NCBI GenBank assembly: GCA_018645725.1
Contig: JABGWD010000342.1
Coordinates: 1-49,530, forward strand
Length of the DNA stretch: 49,530 nt
Source of the DNA: Opitutia bacterium
GTDB taxonomy: Bacteria > Verrucomicrobiota > Verrucomicrobiia > Opitutales > Seribacteraceae
Direction: 5' to 3'
Every line of letters starts with the position of its first letter. The stretch's first letter is position 1. Both the position numbers and the translations under genes were made by a program. The notes under the pieces are model-generated. The model was not told the DNA's origin and did not search any database. It worked only from the letters and a program-made list of their open reading frames with translations. Of the stretch, positions 44,412 to 49,530 are shown piece by piece.

Positions 44412-45899
44412 ATGAAAGTTCTTTTCGTCAGTCCCGAAGTCAGCCCGCTTGTTCGAACCGGAGGACTCGGTGACGTCGTCGGCAGCCTTCCGATCGCAAT
44501 CAAAGAGCTAGGGATCGACGTGCGAATCCTATGCCCCCTCCACCGCGAATGCAAGGCCCTGAAAACGATCTTCTTTCCCAAGACGGGAACAGTCAGGTTA
44601 GGCAAAGACAAGATTCCCGTCCGGATAGGAGAGACGACGTTGGGGCCCTCCGGAATCCCGGTATACCTCATTGAAAACGATTCGCTCTTCGACCGGTCCG
44701 GCATTTATGCAGACTCGGATGGTGATTACCCGGATAACCCGACCCGGGCATTCGTCCTGTCAAAGTCCGCCCTGCTCATAAGTCAAATCACCGGTTGGTC
44801 GCCCGACGTTTATCACGCTCATGACTGGATGGCCGCCTCCCTGCCTGCATACCTGAATTCAACTCGGCCCAAGGCCAAGCGGGCAAAAGCAGGAAAATCC
44901 GTCCTGACCATTCATAATTTGGAGCATCAGGGCCATTGCTCTTTTCAAGATTTCGTTCGGTCCGGGCTCCCCGAAAGTTTTTGGGGAATCGATGGGTTCG
45001 AAAGCAACGGTTCCATGAATTTGCTCAAAGGGGGAATTCAGCATGCCGACAAGATCACGACCGTCAGCCCTACTTACGCGCAAGAAATAAGGACCAAGCA
45101 ATTCGGCCACGGTCTTGAAGAAAGCCTGACCTACCGGGGCGCGGACCTATTGGGGATCCTCAACGGAATCGACGAAGCGAGTTGGAATCCGCAAAAAGAC
45201 CCGGCTCTCCCCTGCCCCATCAATCCCGATTCTCCTCAATCCGGAAAAGACGCCTGCAAAGAATCTTTGCTGTCCGAAATGAGGTTGCCGGCAACCTCGG
45301 ACGCCCCCCTGTTCGGAGTGGTGTCCCGCCTGTACCGGCAAAAAGGGTTGGATTTGCTAATCGAGTGTCTCCCCTCGCTGATGTCCGAATCGAAGGCCAA
45401 TTTCGTTATCTTGGGGAGCGGGGCAAAGGAAGAGGAAAATGCATTTCGCGAACTGGCGGGTAAGTTCCCTGACCGGATCGGGGTATTCATTGGGTTCGAC
45501 GATGGATTGGCACGCAGAATTTTTGCCGGAAGCGATTTCTTTCTCATGCCCAGCCGGTTCGAACCTTGTGGGTTGGCTCAACTGTACGCGATGCGTTACG
45601 GATCTCTTCCAATAGCGCGAAAAACGGGTGGCTTGGCCGACACCATAAATCACTTTTCGCGTTCCACTGGCACAGCCAACGGATTTCTTTTTAAAAAACC
45701 GCAGCCGAAAAGCCTGAAAATGGTTATTCACAGGGCAATCAAACTATTCGGAAACCCTGCGCAATTCTCAAAAATTCGAATGAACGCTCTCAATTCCCCT
45801 TGTTCATGGGATAATGCCGCCAAGCGTTACGCCGAAGTCTACGAGTGGACTATGAAATTTCACGGGGAAGAAAAGCAGGGTCCGGACAGACGTGCATAA
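44412..45899 (+). CDS. glgA: Glycogen synthase (ADP-glucose, GT5)
   Basis: A 495-residue GT-B glycosyltransferase that extends glycogen from ADP-glucose. The start MKVLFVSPEVSPLVRTGGLGDVVGSLP at 44412 is the GT5 N-terminus; note RTGGL in place of the usual KTGGL (Arg15). Other catalytic features are intact: DVYHAHDW, TIHNLEHQG, GILNGID, VVSRLYRQKGLDLLIE (Arg and Lys for phosphate binding) and MPSRFEPCGLAQLYAMRYG (EX7E). No ribosome-binding site directly precedes 44412, while a purine-rich one lies ahead of an in-frame ATG at 44295, so the exact start is uncertain. No other glycogen genes are in the window. Confidence 0.92.
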   Translation: MKVLFVSPEVSPLVRTGGLGDVVGSLPIAIKELGIDVRILCPLHRECKALKTIFFPKTGTVRLGKDKIPVRIGETTLGPSGIPVYLIENDSLFDRSGIYADSDGDYPDNPTRAFVLSKSALLISQITGWSPDVYHAHDWMAASLPAYLNSTRPKAKRAKAGKSVLTIHNLEHQGHCSFQDFVRSGLPESFWGIDGFESNGSMNLLKGGIQHADKITTVSPTYAQEIRTKQFGHGLEESLTYRGADLLGILNGIDEASWNPQKDPALPCPINPDSPQSGKDACKESLLSEMRLPATSDAPLFGVVSRLYRQKGLDLLIECLPSLMSESKANFVILGSGAKEEENAFRELAGKFPDRIGVFIGFDDGLARRIFAGSDFFLMPSRFEPCGLAQLYAMRYGSLPIARKTGGLADTINHFSRSTGTANGFLFKKPQPKSLKMVIHRAIKLFGNPAQFSKIRMNALNSPCSWDNAAKRYAEVYEWTMKFHGEEKQGPDRRA

Positions 45900-45979
45900 C
45901 TTTCCGTTCGTTTTTATGATTTCCTCTTGCGGAAAGCAAAAAAGAACAGGTACCCTTCGGGCTTCCATCATATGAATAA

Positions 45980-48484
45980 ATGACGTCAAACGGACCCTCC
46001 AGAACCTTTACGCGAGAAGCGGTTGAAGCCTGGCTTGCCCGCTTGTCGACTGCCGACTGGGAAACGAGCATACCAAAGACGCAACTTCGGGAAGGACGGA
46101 AATTCTACAGGGAAGGCATGCTCAGCACCATCGACTTGCAAAGTGGACAAGCAGTCGTTACCCAAAAGGTCAACCGGGAGGAAACCTACTCGGTCATAGA
46201 ATGGAACGGAAAAGGTCCCGAGATCAGAACCTCCGTGGATGACGAGGAATTCGGAATCGTGCTAGCCACCGCAGGGCTCTACGAAATCGAGGAACTCATT
46301 GCCGAAATACACGAAGACGACCCGCTCTTCGATGATCTTCCCACCCCTGAGGACGAGCAAAAGCAAACCGATCCCGACCCCACTCCGGACGATGAACCGG
46401 AAGAGGGCAAGGACGCGGCTCAGGTCCCTCTCCTCATCCTGCTTGAAGTTTCCAACAAAAACGGGCTCACCGCCACCCCCATGTGGCAAAAGGAAGCAAG
46501 TGAGAGAATCCCGGCCTACGGAAAAACAGAGCACGAGGAAATCGAACAGGCGGATCGACCCGCCCTCATGAGATTCGTTGCCGAGGCAGGGGAACGAGGC
46601 TTCGAATTCGACAAGGCCAAAGGAGTTTTCTCAATGAAGGACTGGAAAAAAGTCGCCATCCTCGCCGAAGACGCTCTTCCCCGGTGGGACAAGGCATTCA
46701 GCTTGGAGTTTTCCGGCGATGCTCATCTTCTTCGCGAAGGACAACGCATCCTCAGTTGGGAAATCGAAGCTCGGAGTCGGGATTCATCCTCCATGACGCT
46801 CAGGGAAAACTTCAGGCTCGGATCCCTTCGACTCGGAGTCGAACACAGTCGCAAGATTACCAAGGCGAGAAACGGCGCTACCTTTATCAGGGGACATGGC
46901 TTGGTTCGACTTGATCAGGATCAATTGGACGATTTCGAATGGTGGCAAAGAAATCGAGGCGATTCAAAAAGAGCGAACTGGCCCAGATACATGCTTTTTT
47001 CCCTCTTTGCCCGCAAATACTTGCGAGCCCGACAAGACGGAAAACTTGCTACCTGGCAGTCATCCATTCGAGAGCCCCAGACCAATGGAATCGCCAAGAG
47101 ATTCTCCTTCCTCAGACCCTATCAAAGAGATGGTGTCGCCCATATCCATGCCCTGCACAAACTCGGTTGCCACGGTTTGCTGGCGGACGAGATGGGCTTG
47201 GGGAAAACCGTTCAAACCCTTGCCCTGATCGTGGGGAACAAGGAAAAGGATCTACCCGATCTGGTTACTTGCCCTGCCTCGGTCGTTCCTGTCTGGGTTC
47301 GCGAGGCAAAAGAAAGGTTTCCCAAACTCAAGGTAAGAATACTCAACAAGGAGAACCAATTCTCCGACCAGACGGAGAGTTGCCTTTGGGTGGCCAGTTA
47401 TACCCAATTGCGACGGCACAGAAGCCACCTTGAGAAATTTGGTTTTCGCTACGCCGTACTTGACGAGGCTCAACTGATCAAGAACCCCAAGGCCAAGATT
47501 ACCCAGACCTGTCTATCCATCAAAGCCCGTCACCGCCTTGCTCTGTCCGGAACCCCAATCGAAAACACGGCCCTGGACCTGTGGACCATTTTCCGGTTTC
47601 TGATGCCCGGTTTGCTCGGTGGGCGCAAGGACCTGGAAAGAGACTTGCTCGAGGATCCCGAAGACACGATCAAGCTTCTTCGCAGACAAGTTACCCCATT
47701 CGTCCTGAGAAGGATCAAGAGCGAAGTCGCCACCGAACTGCCCCCGAAGTTGGAAACGGAGTTGGCGTGCCCCCTCAACGACGAACAGCGAAAAGAATAC
47801 AGAAAGCTTACCGAAGGAGCGATCGAACGACATGGGGAAGACCTTCAAACGGCGATCAAGGAAGCTCCCACTCACGTTTTTTCTCTCCTGACCCGATTGA
47901 GGCAAACGTGTTGTGACCTCGGTCTTCTTCCTTGGCGAGAAAACCTGCCGACCACCGGATCGAAAGGTGACGTTCTGATCGAAAAACTCGGGGATCTGTC
48001 ATCGTCGAAAGCCAAGGTCATCGTATTCAGTCAGTTCACTTCCTTCCTGGCCATTCTCAAGAAGAACATCCGACTCAGTCACCCCGACCTTCAAATCCTC
48101 GAACTGACCGGTTCGACACGCGATCGATCGACCCCCGTCGAAACCTTCGAATCCAGCCAAGGTCCGACCGTCATGTTGGCATCGCTCAAAGCGGCGGGTT
48201 TGGGCGTCACCTTGAAATCCGCAGATTACGTCTTTCTCATGGATCCTTGGTGGAACCCGGCAGTTGAGGAACAAGCCATCGACCGGGCTCATCGTTTGGG
48301 GCGCGAAAAACCAACCTTCATTTACAGGTTGGTTGCTCAAGGTACAATCGAGGAACGCGTTCGCAATCTTCAGCTTGAGAAGAAGGAAACCTTCAGGAAA
48401 ATCATCGGGGAGATCGACAAACCCACTGGCTTGGCCGACCACTTTTCTTCGTTAAAGGAACTGATCGAGCTCAAGGATGGCTGA
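45980..48484 (+). CDS. SNF2-family DEAD/DEAH-like helicase with degenerate SWIM-type N-terminus
   Basis: An 834-residue Swi2/Snf2 ATPase. The N-terminus (about 30-110, QLREGRKFYREGMLSTIDL) looks like the segment that precedes a SWIM zinc finger in related helicases, but its Cys/His ligands are missing. An acidic linker (about 112-145) follows. The ATPase core starts near 378: FLRPYQRDGVAHI, Walker A LLADEMGLGKTVQ, DEAQ box VLDEAQLIKNP, LALSGTPIEN, and in the second lobe KVIVFSQFTSFL and DPWWNPAVEEQAIDRAHRLGR. It is likely a DNA-translocating remodeller; targets are unknown. A hairpin CTTTCCG/CGGAAAG (45900-45936) lies between glgA and this gene. Confidence 0.92.
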   Translation: MTSNGPSRTFTREAVEAWLARLSTADWETSIPKTQLREGRKFYREGMLSTIDLQSGQAVVTQKVNREETYSVIEWNGKGPEIRTSVDDEEFGIVLATAGLYEIEELIAEIHEDDPLFDDLPTPEDEQKQTDPDPTPDDEPEEGKDAAQVPLLILLEVSNKNGLTATPMWQKEASERIPAYGKTEHEEIEQADRPALMRFVAEAGERGFEFDKAKGVFSMKDWKKVAILAEDALPRWDKAFSLEFSGDAHLLREGQRILSWEIEARSRDSSSMTLRENFRLGSLRLGVEHSRKITKARNGATFIRGHGLVRLDQDQLDDFEWWQRNRGDSKRANWPRYMLFSLFARKYLRARQDGKLATWQSSIREPQTNGIAKRFSFLRPYQRDGVAHIHALHKLGCHGLLADEMGLGKTVQTLALIVGNKEKDLPDLVTCPASVVPVWVREAKERFPKLKVRILNKENQFSDQTESCLWVASYTQLRRHRSHLEKFGFRYAVLDEAQLIKNPKAKITQTCLSIKARHRLALSGTPIENTALDLWTIFRFLMPGLLGGRKDLERDLLEDPEDTIKLLRRQVTPFVLRRIKSEVATELPPKLETELACPLNDEQRKEYRKLTEGAIERHGEDLQTAIKEAPTHVFSLLTRLRQTCCDLGLLPWRENLPTTGSKGDVLIEKLGDLSSSKAKVIVFSQFTSFLAILKKNIRLSHPDLQILELTGSTRDRSTPVETFESSQGPTVMLASLKAAGLGVTLKSADYVFLMDPWWNPAVEEQAIDRAHRLGREKPTFIYRLVAQGTIEERVRNLQLEKKETFRKIIGEIDKPTGLADHFSSLKELIELKDG

Positions 48485-48519
48485 AAGTCCTGAATTTTGA
48501 CTGAGTTTCGTTCCCCAAC

Positions 48520-48542
48520 GGCTTGTGGAAAAAGTACAAGCC
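48520..48542. terminator. Hairpin between convergent SNF2 and PEP-CTERM genes
   Basis: GGCTTGT (48520-48526) and ACAAGCC (48536-48542) form a perfect 7-bp stem with a 9-base loop, between two convergent genes. No U-run follows, so it is only a candidate bidirectional terminator. Confidence 0.35.
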
Positions 48543-48571
48543 TCAACCAACCATAGAGGTAGGGTTGCGAA

Positions 48572-49530
48572 TCAAACAGCCGAAGACTTGTCGGACTCGT
48601 CCCTTTTGCCGAAACCCTTGCGAAAACGTCGGAATAGACGAAAACCCGGAAGCAAGAGCAAACCCGTGACCATCACGTAGGTCGAAGGCTCGGGAACAGC
48701 CGAATACCGCAGGTAAAAGTCTCCGGTACCATTATACCAAACACCCCACCCTCCATTAAGATTCCCGTTGTGGTAGTTGTAAGCCCGGTCATCTATGTTA
48801 AAATAAGCCCCTGCATCTTGCCAACCATTCCCATCCCAAGCTGCCCCCCCTGGCCCGGTTCCCCAATTAATGCCTGCATGATTATTGCCATCGAGGAAAA
48901 GAATGCCGTTGTCTCCGCTATGAACGCCAAGACCAGCTACTCCACCGCCGACACCATTGCTGTCAACGCTGAATATATTCAAGTCAACCACGGCGCCAGC
49001 AGTGAAGGCAAGGGTACCAAAACCCAAAACGTCGAATTCGTCATTGAAGGAATTTTGGATGACTCCGCTATTGAAGTCCGCAATTTCCCAATCAAAAACA
49101 GCCCCGTCATTGAAGACCAAAGTCGTGACCGTCAAGTCGCCCATTGCATTGGCTGCCGAGTCACCCGTGCCAAGAGTGACTTGCTGATTGGATGGCGTCA
49201 AGGAGGAGGAAATCCCCCGCCCGGGAGAAATGGCATTTATGTCGGTAGTCGTAGTCCCGTCTCCAACCGTTATGGCAGCAAAGGTACCGTCTCCACCGAC
49301 CATGCTCTTGCCTGATGCCGAGCCTTGAATGGTCGTATTGAGCAGAGAAATATCTCCTTCAAGTTCAAGCTTTCCCTTGTTGATCACGACAGTATTTCCC
49401 GCCCCACCCAAAGCATTCGCGTGGGCCGCAACCAAGGTTCCGTCGTTGATTATGACGTCGTCGCCCCCACTATTCGTGAAATCATTTCCCGAGTTGGACA
49501 ACTTCAAACGACCGACCCCCGACTTGGTCA
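48572..49530 (-). CDS. Autotransporter-strand repeat protein with PEP-CTERM anchor (partial, N-terminus outside window)
   Basis: At least 319 residues, entering from the right edge. The first visible residues (TKSGVGRLKLSNSGNDFT) match the autotransporter-associated beta-strand repeat, as do NDGTLVAAHANALGGAGN and INKGKLELEGD. A beta-rich, Gly/Asn/Asp-rich part follows. The C-terminus is a PEP-CTERM sorting signal: VPEPSTYVMVTGLLLLPG, a hydrophobic helix, then an Arg cluster (FRLFRRFRK). A polar tail of about 15 residues follows the Arg cluster. Such proteins are exported and processed by exosortase; the start codon is not in the window. Binding partner or role is unknown. Confidence 0.85.
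   Translation of the reverse strand, partial: TKSGVGRLKLSNSGNDFTNSGGDDVIINDGTLVAAHANALGGAGNTVVINKGKLELEGDISLLNTTIQGSASGKSMVGGDGTFAAITVGDGTTTTDINAISPGRGISSSLTPSNQQVTLGTGDSAANAMGDLTVTTLVFNDGAVFDWEIADFNSGVIQNSFNDEFDVLGFGTLAFTAGAVVDLNIFSVDSNGVGGGVAGLGVHSGDNGILFLDGNNHAGINWGTGPGGAAWDGNGWQDAGAYFNIDDRAYNYHNGNLNGGWGVWYNGTGDFYLRYSAVPEPSTYVMVTGLLLLPGFRLFRRFRKGFGKRDESDKSSAV

Noticed and set aside
1-49530. tRNA, rRNA, CRISPR arrays, insertion sequences, prophage or integrase genes
   Set aside because: All gaps were read on both strands; none has a cloverleaf, repeat-spacer pattern, transposase or integrase signature.

Overview
The window looks like chromosomal DNA of a Gram-negative bacterium of the PVC group, most likely a marine Verrucomicrobiota of the class Opitutae. 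Gram-negative envelope genes are present: an RND/outer-membrane-factor efflux operon and lipobox lipoproteins. They sit beside traits familiar from this lineage: a PEP-CTERM autotransporter-strand protein, a DUF1080 protein, a secreted PQQ-type propeller, a GreA carrying a very long N-terminal domain (as in Chlamydia), and an ArsR-methyltransferase fusion. The taxonomic call is inference; no rRNA gene is present.

Layout. 1-7 kb: the start of rpsP (leftward), then a four-gene rightward operon tetR - outer membrane factor - membrane fusion protein - RND pump, every junction a 4-base ATGA overlap. 7-12 kb (leftward): ArsR-methyltransferase with a structured leader, long GreA, MFS transporter, coaD. 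12-13.5 kb (rightward): pgsA-pgpA (phosphatidylglycerol synthesis) and ptsH, which converges on a leftward ptsI. 15-18 kb: ispE (leftward), then pyrF-ispD-ispF (rightward), giving three MEP isoprenoid steps. 18-23 kb (leftward): ndk, clpC, mcsB, mcsA, an arginine-phosphorylation/Clp proteolysis module without ctsR. 23-27 kb: ilvE, acsA (leftward) and queA (rightward).

27-34 kb is the most accessory-like stretch. It holds mostly exported or membrane proteins: an EF-hand/YHYH protein, a PQQ-type propeller, a small membrane protein, a DUF1080 protein, an Ig-like protein and a YceI-like protein. Two of them share an unnamed tryptophan-rich module of about 80-90 residues, the most novel-looking item in the window.

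34-44 kb is a long, tightly packed leftward block: phoH, pgpH, ybeY, DUF502, recO, yjbQ, a LysM lipoprotein, a cysteine desulfurase, recF, a TauE/SafE permease and ruvC. It mixes RNA maturation, c-di-AMP turnover and recombination. 44-48.5 kb carries glgA and a SNF2-type helicase (rightward). The right edge cuts a leftward PEP-CTERM protein.

No tRNA, rRNA, CRISPR array, transposase or integrase was seen. The longest gene-free stretch is about 300 bases, between phoH and glgA. Several good promoter matches lie only 8-14 bases upstream of a start codon, suggesting leaderless or very short-leader transcripts. All calls come from reading the sequence; no database search was run.
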